Assembly: GCF_964019385.1 (NCBI RefSeq) | Contig: NC_088644.1 | Coordinates: 40,723,859 to 40,787,858 of the forward strand | Direction: 5' to 3' | DNA length: 64,000 nucleotides | From: Sycon ciliatum | Lineage: Eukaryota; Porifera; Calcarea; Leucosolenida; Sycettidae | Shown here: one piece after another, positions 27,763-39,882 of the stretch | How positions within the stretch are numbered: the stretch's first letter is position 1 | How the letters are laid out: each line of letters starts with the position of its first letter | Notes under the pieces: model-generated | Told to the model about the DNA's origin: nothing | Database searches by the model: none | What the model saw: only the letters and a program-made list of their open reading frames with translations | Made by a program: the position numbers and the translations under genes

Positions 27763-28780
27763 ATGCTTATACTGAGCTGATATACAAACTCCCCTCTCCC
27801 CCACAAGGGTAGATATTGGAATTCCAACCCACAACCATGGCTCGACGAGTCTTCCTTTCACCAACCTGTGCGGATCAAGTACAAGACTACCACTGACTCT
27901 GTGCAGTACATGCAGTGCAGTGCCATCACACACTCTTTGTGACTTCAGTTTAGTACTGAAGTACTAGTTACATCGGAAGTAACCACAGCTATGCGCCAAG
28001 TAAGTTAGTTTGAACCTCACACTTGCACTGAGTCACAGTGCTAGTGACCGTTACCGCGCGCAGATCTCACCGCGGGCTCTGTAAAAGAACCGTTTGCTCA
28101 TTAGAGACATAGAGTTCGTCTCCTTTCCAAAGTAAGAGTAAAATGAATCAGCACGAGCCTGTTGAATCGACTCCCAAACGTTTCTTTAGTTCTTCTGAGG
28201 ACGACCACGAATCACGATGCCATTATTCAAGCAGCAGTTTCCAAGAACACTGGCAGTGCCACGGATTATGGCTGCGCATGTTCCGTCCGCTCTGCGAGGG
28301 ACGCGGAAAGGAGAACATCGATTGGAAAACCATCAGTAGTGAAGTTCCGTCGCCCCTGCTATCTGCATTCTATGTCGATGCAAAAACGCAGGAGGAGCGG
28401 CACGCGGGGCTCTTCAGCCGCACATGTCGAGTGCTGCGCTTGACAGACGGAGTGCTGAAACAGCGAAAGAAGGACAGCCTCGAACGTCAGGTGCAGCACA
28501 AGGCACCTGTTACAAAGGACGACGTTGTATTCTTCATCGTTGACGGGAAAGAGATCCTGAAGTTGGGACCGTCGTGCATGTCGAAAACCATCAAGGCGGA
28601 CTGCAGGTCACTAGTGTGATCCTAAAAAAAAAGGAGTTTATATACCAGTTTATATACCAGTTTATATACCAGTTTATATACCAGTTTATATTCTCGTCAT
28701 CGAAGTACCTGTTATATGCAAAATACAAGTCTGGAGTGTTGTGTGGGGAGAGATGGGAGTTTGTATACAAGCTCAGTATA
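27763..28780. mobile_element. Candidate inverted-repeat element around an unrecognised ORF
   Basis: The left arm, near 27763-27805 (tatactgagctgatatac, aaactccc), and right arm, near 28738-28780 (gggagtttgtatacaag, ctcagtata), are inverted copies of about 40 bp with a few mismatches. Between them are the ORF at 28143-28619 and five copies of tttatataccag at 28632-28690. The true ends and any target duplication are unclear. Confidence 0.45.
28143..28619 (+). CDS. Hypothetical protein, 158 aa, inside a possible inverted-repeat element
   Basis: I do not recognise this protein. It starts at an ATG, is rich in Ser and His in its first 40 residues, and contains a WLRMFRPLC segment. Its basic second half is KQRKKDSLERQ, followed by DDVVFFIVDGKEILKL, which could be a beta-alpha unit. 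It has no signal peptide or membrane segment. A tandem repeat of tttatataccag begins just past the stop. It could be an element-encoded protein, a captured host fragment or an exon of an unseen gene; chance is less likely given its length and composition. Confidence 0.4.
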   Translation: MNQHEPVESTPKRFFSSSEDDHESRCHYSSSSFQEHWQCHGLWLRMFRPLCEGRGKENIDWKTISSEVPSPLLSAFYVDAKTQEERHAGLFSRTCRVLRLTDGVLKQRKKDSLERQVQHKAPVTKDDVVFFIVDGKEILKLGPSCMSKTIKADCRSLV

Positions 28781-28887
28781 ATGTTTCATACTCAGTGTCA
28801 AACCAACAACACCTGACTACTTCTACCTAGTACTCAGTACTAGTAGTAGTCTACCTAGCCTCGCCCTCAGCCCTGGCCTGGGCCCTG

Positions 28888-29943
28888 GCCGGCTAGGCCT
28901 GTCCAAAAAATGTGTTTTAATTTGCGGAAAATGGAAATGCAAAATGCACGGTTTTCCAGCCAACATTCAAACAAGAAAACAAGAAATCAAAGGGGAATGC
29001 AAAAAAATTAAAAAATCAAAGCCAAACAACTCAAAACGCAGAGAAAATGCATCCGTTGCCATGGCAACCAGAATCTAAAATGGCCGCCATGCCGTGGTGA
29101 TCACAAAAATAGTGTTATTTTCCTTGTCACACTGTACATGTATACATGTAGTATCCCTGCCTTGCTACAGTCCATTTCAAAACTATAGACGCGTAGGGAT
29201 TTTGAAATATTTCAAATTTGGCTGGACCTTTTTGAGAATAGTTTTCGGAATATTGCTCAGGATCGCTCCACAATTACTCTCATATAGTTTCTAAACGATT
29301 GGCTAACAGACGCCCAATTTGGAAAAAATTATGCACAAAGTGATCACAGATTTTATGTGGTATAGATGCTGGCATAACGGTTTTTGCTAGGTAGAGTCTA
29401 CGCGTCTACGAGACTGTCTATAGTTTTGAAATGGACTGTAGTCATGTACCTCTAATCATGTCACGTGTACATGTACACGCACTGCATGATCATAATCTTG
29501 TCACCCATTTTGCTGACAAGCCTGCAAAGCTAATCATTTTCTCACCATTGCAAGTCACTTGTGTTGTCCTTGCATACTACCTAGTACCTGTACCACACAT
29601 GTACTACTACTACTACTAGAACACATCTTTGTACAATCATGTAGTTTTACATCATCACACCTGCATGTACATGTAGAACTAAACACCCATGTGTTCGCAT
29701 TTGTGTGATTAGGAGGCCAGTGCAACTGCCTCTCTCTAAGTCTAGAGTCTCAGCCAAGAGGGACAGTACACATGGTACAGAAGACACCGAAATAGCAAGC
29801 CGAACTTGACTTGGTCGAGCTGAAACCTTGGCTGAAACCTTGGAATTCGACCGAAAATGGGCAAAATTCAGAAAAAATGCAAAAATGCAAAATGTACCCC
29901 AAAATGCAAAAAAAATTCAGAACATTTTTCGGACAGGCCTAGC
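28888..29943. mobile_element. Inverted-repeat transposon remnant, about 1.06 kb
   Basis: The left end ggctaggcctgtccaaaaa and the complement of the right end (ggctaggcctgtccgaaaa) are terminal inverted repeats of about 35 bp with few mismatches. No transposase ORF is visible inside, so it is non-autonomous. It contains the MITE at 29166-29440. A hAT-like origin is possible but no clean target duplication was seen. Confidence 0.65.
29166..29440. mobile_element. MITE with perfect inverted ends, 275 bp, nested
   Basis: tacagtccatttcaaaact at the left returns as an exact complement at the right. The inverted repeat runs about 26 bp through the neighbouring actatagac. CAGT ends bounded by TA fit a Tc1/mariner-type insertion. 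It lies within the element at 28888-29943, so it inserted later. Confidence 0.8.
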
Positions 29944-30169
29944 CCTGGCGCCAGCGCGTGCAGCAGGACTAGGACAAGACCTACATTGTACTTCCCGGTT
30001 CCCGCCTGTATGCACCTGACTACTTGTACCTGGCCCTCAGCACTGGCGCCAGTACTGGCAGTAGGACTACAGTTGTAGGACAAAACCTACATGTACATGT
30101 ACATATGTATGTGGTATAATAATAAAGAAGCCTTGCTTGGTAGTTAACATGTTCGTGGTTTTCGATTTC

Positions 30170-30362
30170 GACAGCATGTTACCATGGTTACAAGGTGAGG
30201 ACGCATAGTGCTCCTGACCAGGGAGTAGTACAATACTGTACTACTCCCTGGTCCTGACTACAACCATAACCCGGTTGGCAGAGTAATACGGTTCAGATGG
30301 TCGCAAGACCGGGACTCTGCCAGCCGGGTTATGGCTGTACTACCGGTACTTGTAGTCAGGAG
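30170..30362. repeat. Dispersed repeat family, head-to-head copies C and D, with an internal hairpin
   Basis: A plus copy (from gacagcatgttaccatgg through ggttggcagagt) meets a minus copy (from ggttcagatggtcgc through gtagtcagg). Copy C is split by a perfect hairpin, gaccagggagtagtac and its complement, at about 30217-30254. The result is a large inverted repeat directly before the reverse-transcriptase fragment at 30366. Confidence 0.7.
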
Positions 30363-30365
30363 AAC

Positions 30366-30764
30366 ATGTCCACCTTTGAGCGGAGTCTCATCGGCTTGCC
30401 TGTCAAGTCCCGTGGTCTCTCAATTCCTGCCATTGGGCCTCATGCAGTGCATCAGTGGACCTCCAGTATGGCCTCGGCACGGCCGGTGATTGATTTGCTT
30501 CGTCGCCCTGATGCTGACATTGCTCCGGCTGATTTGCAGGCAGAGGTAATCATGGTAATGGCGTTGCGAAATGCCGAACGTCGGTTACGTCGGAGAATGG
30601 CTACTGCGGCTAAGGAGGCTCAGGTTGCTTTGCGTCCTGAGCTCAGCCCATGTCAGCGGATGCTGTTGGAGATTGCTGCTGATGCTGGCGTTTCCAGTTG
30701 GCTACCTTATGTTCAGGCTGCCCGTTTTGGAGGCATCAGCTGCCTGATGATCTTGACCACGTGA
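30366..30764 (+). pseudogene. Fragment of an endonuclease-type non-LTR retrotransposon (post-RT region)
   Basis: This roughly 130-codon segment matches the region between reverse transcriptase and endonuclease of the complete element at 48117-52316. LRPELSPCQRMLLEIAADAG aligns with IRPALTDEQRLLVDVAGDGG, and LPVKSRGLSI with MPVRNGGLAV. It has no reverse-transcriptase or endonuclease motif and no AGT array around it. It is therefore an old, isolated piece of a third, diverged family member. Confidence 0.65.
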
Positions 30765-31199
30765 AACTCGGAGTTGCAACACAGCTTCCCCTCTCTCTCT
30801 AGATCTCTGGTGTATGATCTACATGTACAGCTACACACCCTGAGACCTGCATGCCTGACCCTGACACGCCAATAATCGCGTTTAGCCCTACGCTAACATA
30901 ATCATTTCGTCCTGACGTGACCATGGTGACGACGAGTAGATCTACGTGCACTTGGCTAGCCTGACCTCCTGACCTCCTGACCTGGAGCAGCTGCATACAC
31001 ACATACAAGGAGTCATTGTATTAGACAAGCAACACGTTTTCAAACAAACAAGGCGTAACTGTCAACCAACAACAACAATACATGAGCCGGCTGTCTCTGT
31101 TCTCTTCTGCCTTTGTGGTAGATCTACATGATTGTACCTCTATCGATCCGGAGGACTCCGCTATTTGATTGTACATAATGTTGCCATTGTAGCGTCCCA

Positions 31200-31965
31200 C
31201 AGGGAGTCAGCAACAGCAACAAAGGCAACAACTGCAAATCACCTTGTCAAATGTCACGCTAGGGGAAGTGGAAAGCACCAGATGCCTAGGAGTCGTTGTT
31301 GACAATAAGCTGTACTTTGACCAACACATTAACAATGTCGTCCGGAAAGCCTCACGGAAGATCGGTGTACTGCGCCGATCTTTCCGCCAAATGAGCCTGT
31401 TTGCCCGCCGTACTTTCGTTGTCGGTGTTATTCAGCCTGATCTAGAATATGCTCTCCCTGTATACCGTTAAAAATAGAAACAAGCTAGCCTCACTCCACC
31501 GGCGCGCTGTACGAGTTGCTTGTGGCGCATCACCCTAAGCTAATATCATGCCATTTCTTCACCACCTCAATGTTTCCTCTTTCCAATATATGATCAGTAT
31601 TTTTGTTCCTTGCATTTTCCACTGTTACTGTATTAAGCCAGCTGTTTGCTTGCAGTCCCTCTTTCCCATCTGTACGTCTACCCGAACTACTCGCGGCTCA
31701 ACAACTCATAACATGAGTATCAATCGCTATAGATCTATGTCTGGCTTTCTGTCCTTTTCAAGTAAATCGGCTCTTGTTTGGAATTATTTACCAGACGACC
31801 TGAAGTCCTGCACTACTATCGCAGATTTCCGCGTCAAATTGGCTATTTGGTGTTGCAGTTTTTGTTTTGGTTTTTTGGTTTCCCGTTCTCGGGGCCTTCG
31901 TAGTCATGGTAGTTGTACTTCTGTACTGTTGAGCTATCCGAATAATAAACACTAAAAAAAGAAGA
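31200..31965 (+). pseudogene. 5'-truncated non-LTR retrotransposon, C-terminal RT region, broken
   Basis: STRCLGVVVDNKLYFDQHI and KIGVLRRSFRQMS are typical of the thumb and post-RT part of CR1/L2-like elements (usual form: LGV.ID..L....HI). A stop near 31469 and a frame change split it from the tail segment FSSKSALVWNYLPDDLKS. It ends near aataataaacac. Only the last quarter of an ORF2 remains. Confidence 0.7.
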
Positions 31966-32396
31966 AAAAAAGAAAAAAAGCGTAGAGTTGCTGTCATTTC
32001 ACTGCATGTGATCACGTGACGGTCTACAATCAGTCATGTACTGCAAAAAAACCCAAAAAACTGCATGTACTGCTCAGGTAGGTGCATGCATGCAGCTACA
32101 TAAAGACTTCGTCCTTGTACATGTCCTAGGCTAATGGCATTCAAGTTTCGACCAATCACCGACGTCGGCGATGGTCCTAGCACGCGGAATTCGTGGAAAG
32201 TCAAACATCTTCGCCATATGAGAAGAAACAACCCCTCTTGTCCAGCTCACTTTCCGGTCCGTGTAGTTGAGGAGGAAGAACTCTTTCGTGTGTCTGTGTC
32301 AAGGTGCTGCCGATCGTTACAGTTGTCGGTTGCTTTCCCAAGTTTTTCACATACCCCAGTGCAGTGATCGTGTATTTGTAGGCAGCGAGTTCTGCT

Positions 32397-33348
32397 ATGG
32401 CCAAGCTTCAGTCAACCCGTTCCTCTCGTCATTTTATCGCCGCCATTGCTACCACAGCGGCTGCGTTGCTTTTCTGCCTTCCAGAGTTTTGCATGGCAGA
32501 CGTCTTGTGCCAAGTCGGCTGCTATCCCCCACTAGATCGAGGATGCAATGGCACCACCACGGAGTCATGCCCTGGAGACGTTTGCTTCTACTCGTACTCC
32601 TCTACCACCACGAAAGGTACTTAGAATCTACTGCATGCATGCGTGCATACCTGCACGTGCGTAGATGCCTGCGTACATGCCTGCTTGTTTGGGTGTTCTC
32701 GGTAAAAGTGTAGCAAGACTCTCAAGACGTTCATGTATCTTTAGTACTTGTCGTGTCATTTTCAGTTCACCGTTCAGGGTTTTTCCAGAATGAAAATAGT
32801 AATCGCTCGTTCATGGCAAAGATCACAGATCGCACTTGCCGTGATGTACATTCTTACAGGTCACTACAAGTCACTAAGTACTCTGTGCAACTAAGGTTTT
32901 GATCTCCATGTCTTACAGCTCCCACTGATATGCCACTAGATAATAATAAATACCGGGAATAATAAGGCAGATCGCGTACAATATAGTGCATGGACACAGT
33001 AAGTACAGGACTACTGATGTACATGTATGAAGTATTGGGTAACACATAGTTCCGCTGCAGTTCCTTGGCTAGAGATCGCCCATTACTGATGGCTGGTTGT
33101 GTGTTGTGTTTCTACTCTGTGTGGTGTTGCCAGAGGGCACCTTAATATTGACCTATCAGTGTGGAAATATTGTATGTCCCCAACTCGGAATTGGATGTAC
33201 GGAGGTACTGAGTGCACGTGCCTGCTGTTGTGAAGGCAACCAGTGCAACGGTAAAGCCATCACCTCTTCAGCAAGCACAGCAACAGCCACAGGCCTTGTC
33301 CCAATACTGGCCATCCTCACTGCCGCTGTTTACTTTCTTTTGCCTTGA
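32397..33348 (+). CDS. Ly6/uPAR (three-finger) GPI-anchored protein, 144 aa, two exons
   Basis: Exon 1 (32397-32616, phase 1) ends at gtact and exon 2 (33134-33348) starts after ttgccag; together they give 435 nt, 144 residues plus stop. The hydrophobic N-terminus (FIAAIATTAAALLFCLP) is the signal peptide. The cysteines follow the LU pattern: CQVGC, C, C, C, then CGNIVC, C, and the diagnostic end CCCEGNQCN. A Ser/Thr/Ala stretch and a C-terminal hydrophobic tail (LVPILAILTAAVYFLLP) predict a GPI anchor. Family members are extracellular binding or modulator proteins; the ligand cannot be inferred. The layout matches the paralogue at 44215-44979. Confidence 0.85.
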
Positions 33349-34940
33349 TGACGGTATTTACTCCCTCACTTTCCACTCTCTTTGCTTGCAAGCTAGCTGG
33401 CTTGTTTGATTGTTTAATGTAGGAAATATGTTATGATCCGTTCATGCCCAATGAGTGATTCCTAACTACTAGTATGTGCGCTTATCATCTGCTGCAGTTC
33501 ACCTAGAGTAGTGCAGGGTATGCATGTTGCGTGGGATGAGGTTCTCCACTGTCAGTGTTTCTCTGTTTGTGTCTATTCTGCCGTATTCCTTTCCTTTGGT
33601 GGAGTTATTCTGCTGCGTGCGTGACGTTGGTGCATTGCGTTCATGCTTGTCGATTGTCACTATCGGCGTGTTGCATATTGCCAATTTTGTATTGAGTTTT
33701 TAGTTTCCCGCGGCTAGTGTTGTTTTGGACGTTGTCAGCACCGTTCAATATTCTGTATGGCCCACTTTCATGGCTTGATTTGATAAACATAAAAAACGTG
33801 TGTGTTATTTCTATGAGATGGTCTTTTTGGCAGTTGAGGAATTGGCTTTAGCCATAGAGAAAGAGGGTACGAGGGGAGGATCAATTCATTAGTACTCTTA
33901 TTTACTCGTGAATCAGAAGATTCATGCCGGTGTACCAGTTCACGCAGTGGATTCAATAGTGCTTGAAAGACGTACATGTAATGCGGGCAATATCTATTCC
34001 ACTTCTGTAGAGCTCCGTGTAGAGCTCCGTGTAGGGCTGGCAAGTAGGGCTCCTTCCATTGTCCAGACCACTTCGAATTTATGTCCGCAGTTTGCTTTTT
34101 TTGTGAACATATCCACACAAACAACTTTGAAACAAGGTAAAGGCTGTAACTTCTCGTGAAAGGGGGGGGGGGTGAATCTGTTACGACCTCGAATTTCTTT
34201 TTCCAATTTGGAGGTGAGAATCCATGTTTCATTTTGGCATCTTTGGGCACGTGGGTTCTCCTGTGCCATCACAAAATATGCGGAAGTTGAAACTTTATTT
34301 GTTTCTTCATCGATTTCAAAGCTAACGGCAGTCACGCATTTTTCATGTAAAGTACATGTTTCTACTGTGGTGATAGACTCGGATGGATAGCCAAGGATGT
34401 AGGGAGTTCAGTCACGTGACAAATCAGCTGGAAACAGCCTTCACGCGGGTCACGGTCATTAGCATGGTAGCGGTGGCACCATGGACTTCGCTGCAGTTTT
34501 TTCGAACTGCTTTGTCCTGCTTTCTTTTTCAAAGTTGAAAGTAACAAGACCTCAGCTATCAACTGTTACTTAGTTGGTGCGTTTGATAAATGAGGTCTTC
34601 CTGCTCGTTTTGGTGCCGCAACTTGCTTGGGCAACTGTAGTTTGAGCTTTTTGTTGTGAGGAGTGTAGTTTTCAATTGGATTTTTCATCCGTTTGGATCA
34701 TGGAGGGAGTCCATGGCCAGGAAACACCCACCATCGTGTTCAGCGACCTCGAATTATGTAGAATAGTGCTTTCTTTTCGAGCTGGGGGATCGCTCTTCAT
34801 CGCGCTTTCAAGACTTTCACCTCCTGGTCGCCCAGAATGAATGAATTTCTGGACCCATTATGTTCAAGCGCTAGGAGTGTTTCAGATGATTTGTTGGCCC
34901 TAGTGAAAGATCGCACCTGACGGAGACTTTCGCTATTGCG
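33349..34940. other. Intergenic, no gene recognised
   Basis: A small duplicated motif (agagctccgtgt) occurs at about 34009 and 34021 and a G run at 34162. There are scattered open frames without family resemblance, codon bias or splice support. I see nothing else to annotate. Confidence 0.5.
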
Positions 34941-34952
34941 ACAAAGTGAGCT

Positions 34953-35692
34953 ATGATTTTGTATTCGACTCGTCGCCTTGAAACCAGCCATATGTCCTGG
35001 TCCCCACAGGTCCAGTCAGTATGCAAGCGAGCTAGCTCCTCCCTTGGCATGTTGCAACCTCACTGCCACCATTTAAATGACCATTGCCGAAAATTGTTCT
35101 TTACGTCGTATATTCTACCTATATTTGATTACTGTGACACAGCGTGGTGCGGTCTGTCTCAGGCCCTTGTTCAAACTCTGGAAATACACCAGCGTCTGCT
35201 TCTAAAAATCCTGTTTCGCAAAAATCAAACATTCTCCTCCCAACGTCTCTACAGTTTAGCTTCAGTATCTCCCCTCTTAGAGCGACATCAGCAACATCTT
35301 TGCATCCTTGTACACATGATCTTATTAGACCTGGCTCCAAAACACTTTGCTAAGTATAACTGGTTTGTGTCCACCAGATCAACACGTCATTCCTTTTCAT
35401 TACCCCGTGCCAATACCTCCCTGTTTCTGAAATCTCCTATCTTCTCTGCGTACACTCTCTGGTCTTCCCTGCCAACTAGCCTTAAAGCATGCACAGACAT
35501 TAAGGAGTTCAAGCTTCAGCTTCTTCGTCCTAAATAATCTCACCATTTTCGTCATGCCTCCCCTTGCAGTAGTCTCTTTGTTTCTCTCCTTATTATTCAG
35601 TTCGCCGTGGTTGGCTACCACCCGACTTCTCATATATATTGGCAGTCTTCTGACGAGCCAGGAGATGTTGAAATTAATAATAATAATAATAA
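34953..35692 (+). pseudogene. 5'-truncated CR1-like non-LTR retrotransposon with (AAT)n tail
   Basis: Starting near 34980, about 185 codons match the end of ORF2 in the element at 59123-60025: LPIFDYCDTAWCGLSQALV aligns with LPIFQYACQSWCSLSQHLV, and RSTRHSFSLPRAN with RSTRNSLSLPRAN. The frame stops at 35535. The 3' UTR ends with ctcatatatattggcag and a run of aataataat. The endonuclease and the reverse-transcriptase catalytic core are missing. Confidence 0.85.
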
Positions 35693-36084
35693 ACCAGAAA
35701 GAAATTGCTATGGAATGGTGCTCTGAAATGGATCGCGTCAGTGATTGGATTGTACGCGTATTTCACTCTTGTGCATTTTACATGTAAATGTACATGTACT
35801 AGTACATGTACATGATTGATCAACTGTGTGACAGCCGCAGTATAGTTAGTTGGGCATCTGAAGACCAAACTGCTGTATTTATTATTTGTGCATGTATAAT
35901 ACAACCATAACCATCAGTGCTCACTTCAATTTCATAGTAATGGAACTCGTGTTCAATGGATTTAGCATTGTTGCTATGGTGGTTGCTACGGGCGCCGCGC
36001 TCATTCTCATTGGTCATCGCTTAATAATAATAATAGTTACAGTTCGCATGTCACTCATGGAAGGATCCATGGGCTTACCTCCCC

Positions 36085-36825
36085 AACCTCTTTAGCACGA
36101 CGCTACCTGAGCGCGCCCCACGTCAACACCTGTAAAAGTCGCATTTTCCCATGAAAGTACTAGCTGCTCAAGGATCGATAACTTTACCTTCCCTTGGACG
36201 AATTCCACGATCTTGAGCTTCCTGGAAAGGTCGTGAGACGAGGGACAAACTGGTATCAAACCCAGCTCGGAGCGAAACCAAAACCCCGTGCTACAGTCTG
36301 GCAAACTTCATCCACGCGCTCGACAGACTTGAGCCGGTCAAAACTAACCAAGCTCAAATATTCAGCTGCCATTTCGGTCTCCTTGCTCGTATCGAGCTCA
36401 AATTTTTTGTGAGGACTCACGGGATCCACTATCGTCATTTGAATCTTGTTTCCATGGCAGCAGGTAGCGCAAAAAGGATCCATGATGGAAAATACGCGTT
36501 CTGCAGACTGCGCAAAAAAATCGAGTTGAAATTTGCCGTGTCGAGTCGCATATCTCAACAACCGGTAGTCGCATCGCTTCGGCGATTGTTTCTATCGCCA
36601 GCTGAGAGTTTTCTCTTGCAGATACATGTTTCGATTGTGAGAATCGACCAAGTATTGAGTGAGTTGCGATAGTTTGAACAAGTCACTATGGACTCAACAC
36701 GGACCCCACGACTATGAGATGCAGGTTCACTGTACAGTGTACAGCGCGCGTCGTACTAGTACGACGGCCGTGGGGCATGCAACTCATGTGCGTCGTACTA
36801 GTACGACGCTCGCGCTAAAGAGGTT
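36085..36825. mobile_element. Non-autonomous inverted-repeat element, 741 bp, with palindromes at its right end
   Basis: aacctctttagc at the left and gctaaagaggtt at the right are exact 12-bp inverted ends. Near the right end cgtcgtactagtacgacg occurs twice, and the right end joins a second aacctctttagc to make a 28-bp perfect palindrome at about 36812-36839. There is no recognisable protein. Confidence 0.5.
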
Positions 36826-36839
36826 TTAACCTCTTTAGC

Positions 36840-37328
36840 GTTAACGCATCTGTCATCCTAATCTTTCAACGAAATCCAGGCAGAAGAGCCGACAAAAGGC
36901 ATCTCATTATTGTTAGAACGGTCATCGCTTGCCGAAATATTATATTGGTCAACATTAGGACTAACCAACATGTATTGCACCTATATTGCACCTACTGCAG
37001 GGGGTTGGGCTCTGGCCGGGGACGCACAATTAATTAACTACGAGTGAACCCAAGACGGTCCAGCGCAACAGCCGAGGTAAGCAATGCTGACGTCCGACAT
37101 TTGACCCCGAAAACCGGCGTACCTCACCTGAACAACATCCTGGACGCTGCACTGAACTTATGTTTCCATGTTACCAATTGCAACATTCCACAAATCATTC
37201 GTAATTGAAGGAAAAGTTACCCTGAAGCTGATTAAAGAAATATGACTCTGTTTTATTTGTGGAATTCATGAGGTCCGTGAACAAGACTATTAGTATTACC
37301 AAGACCAACAGCAACAACGAGAACAACA
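36840..37328. other. Intergenic, no feature recognised
   Basis: No exon or repeat that I can support is visible between the palindrome and the AAC microsatellite. Confidence 0.45.
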
Positions 37329-37336
37329 CTAAGGAG

Positions 37337-37450
<114 letters not shown>

Positions 37451-37932
37451 CAACGACAATTACAACAACAACAACTATTACAACAACATCAACGTCCATC
37501 AACACCCAGACCACAACACCAACGTGCAGACGGGGTGTTCCGACGTGGTGAAGGCCTACCCATGGCCTCGTCGGGACATCACCAACCTCGTCGGCAGCGA
37601 GCACCTTCTCACAACAGTAGTCATGGTGATGACTATGACTGTTACAGCTGACGAGCTGAGAGAAGGACGTCATGGGCAGAAGTTGGAAAAAGCCAAGAAA
37701 AAAGAAAAAGAACAAAAGAACAAAAGAAAAAAGAACTATAAATTACAAATAATTTAATTACAGAGGAAGACAAGAAAATAACATCACAAATCCTTTCCAG
37801 ACGTGATCCCTGCAGCGGCAGCAACGTGAACAATACTACGGCGGCAACACGACGACTTCTACAACACAAAAAAACGAAAATTATAAATATCCTACCAACC
37901 CGTAGAGTAACGAGGGTCCGAACCTGGGTTTT

Positions 37933-38030
37933 CCCAATACGGTTCAGATGGTCGCAAGACCGGGACTCTGCCAACCGGGTTATGGTTGTAGTCAGGAGCA
38001 CTACGCGTCCTCGCCTTGTAACATGCTGTC
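37933..38030 (-). repeat. Dispersed repeat family, copy E
   Basis: Contains ggttcagatggtcgcaag, gggactctgccaacc, and ends cttgtaacatgctgtc. It is nearly identical to copy D at 30287-30362 in its first half and extends further, like copy A. Confidence 0.7.
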
Positions 38031-38301
38031 AAAATCGAAAAACATGTAGTCTGGTACTGTAGTGGTAGCTACAGTACAGATACAGATATTCTGATGTCCG
38101 GCAGACCACTGATAAACCTGAGACACTTATTACCAGGGGAGCAACCAATGATTATGTTCTGATGCAGTATGTACTATGTAGACTGGAGACTGGGGACGGG
38201 CGATGAGTCTCTACATCATTCTGTTCGAGATCAACGTCACAGGCAAACTTTCCAAGCCAGCATTACCTTCACTGCCACTGGGTCACAGTGGGTGAAGACA
38301 T

Positions 38302-38310
38302 TGTGTGTGT

Positions 38311-38341
<31 letters not shown>

Positions 38342-38346
38342 GGGGG
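38302..38346 (+). repeat. (TG)n followed by a poly-G run
   Basis: 24 bp of TG is followed by about 22 G. From 38347 to 39805 I see no gene or element. Near 39533-39590 short direct repeats of ttgctaccttcgcgcg occur. Confidence 0.85.
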
Positions 38347-39807
38347 TAGTAGTGCAGTTCGATCCATGGACGAATGCATACCTTGACACGGTCAAAACTA
38401 CTTCTGTCTTTTCTGTGTCGTGTCCCCACTCACGCGTGCACGTACTACCGCTGTCTGCTGAGCCCATACATGTACGTACGGTATTATACATGTACAGTCA
38501 TGTAGAGGCGACGGTTTCAAATAGGAAATAGGTTGCAAACCGGAACGGACTCAATATTCACTTTCTCTCTTGGTATTTTGATTAGAAAACATATGTCACA
38601 GTGAGACTACGATGTGTTATACTCCGAGCCAAAATTTCATGGCTCTGCGATGACCAGAAGCGCCATATCAAGCAGGTGAGTTTTTGACGTGTTGCTTCGC
38701 ACTGCGACTTGAGTTTTACGACTTTCGAAAAATCAACTTCTTGTCGCAGGTAAACAGCGGCTCGCCTCTCGACAATAAAGCACCGCATACCAATCAAAAC
38801 TAATGGAAGCACACACAAGGCTTATTGTTACTCTGTACTGGCCGTCGTGGAGCGATAGCAATTACCTAATTTCAGACCCAGAGTGAATTTGACGGGCACT
38901 CTAAAACGTGTCCGGTTTGGAGCCACCTCTGATTTGAACTTTTTTGAAGCGAAAAATTGGGCAACTTGGAGGCAATGGGTCAACACAAAGGAGTGGCTCA
39001 GTTCGATTGACTCTGGCCCCAGAGCAAACTTCAACATGCCAGTTTCCTTCCACAAACATATTTCGAGTGAAAAATCAACGTTGATGATCGTTTTGGGTCT
39101 ATACAAATTTGGCTGTCAAAACGTTCCGGTATCGAGCCGTCTCCTCTACATTACGAAGTAGTGGTTGCGACTTCGGCGATAGCGCGAGCTCTGGTGTGGG
39201 GAGCAAACCCTTTCTTACATGTACGTCATTGTGGTGTTATTTCCAACTACACCCAAAGTCTTGGTATTTCAGGGTAGATGTACATTATACTGTTTTGTCC
39301 ATTTGTTTTGTTTAATTGTTTGGAACACAGCCCCGTGCTGTGTGATCAGTCGTGTTGAGTCAACCTCTCGCGCTACGGCACTGCTGTGACTTAGTCACCT
39401 GCACGCCGTCGCAAGAACCTGCCTGCCATCACTGCAACTGGTCTCCGTCCTTTTCACCTCCCATGTAAAAACTGACACCATCCACACGATGTCTCATTAC
39501 CTTGAATGTCGCACTAATGTCGCCCTTTGCTACCTTCGCGCGCGTTGCTACCTTTGCCCGCTTTGCTCCCTTCGCGCGCTTTGCTACCTGCCTGGGTATA
39601 AATTTTGTAGCCAGACGATGTACAGGTTATCAGTTGTCTGAGGATTGCCTTAGCTTTGCTATGTGCATGAAACGCAGCGTTACAACAATGACCTAGCCGG
39701 GTTTCTCTGTTCTCTTCTTCCGTTGTGTACATAGGGTTACACACTGCGCTGTACAGTCATACTTCGAAGTACATGTACATGACAAGGCGATGGGAGTTCG
39801 CGATGGA

Positions 39808-39809
<2 letters not shown>

Positions 39810-39870
<61 letters not shown>
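39810..39870 (+). repeat. (TG)n microsatellite
   Basis: About 60 bp of pure TG, ending 13 bp before the retroelement tail at 39883. Confidence 0.95.
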
Positions 39871-39873
<3 letters not shown>

Positions 39874-39882
39874 AGACGTACA

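Noticed and set aside
37933..38030. tRNA gene or tRNA-derived SINE in the dispersed repeat (ggttcagatggtcgc)
   Set aside because: I could not build a cloverleaf, and the A and B boxes are not correctly spaced.
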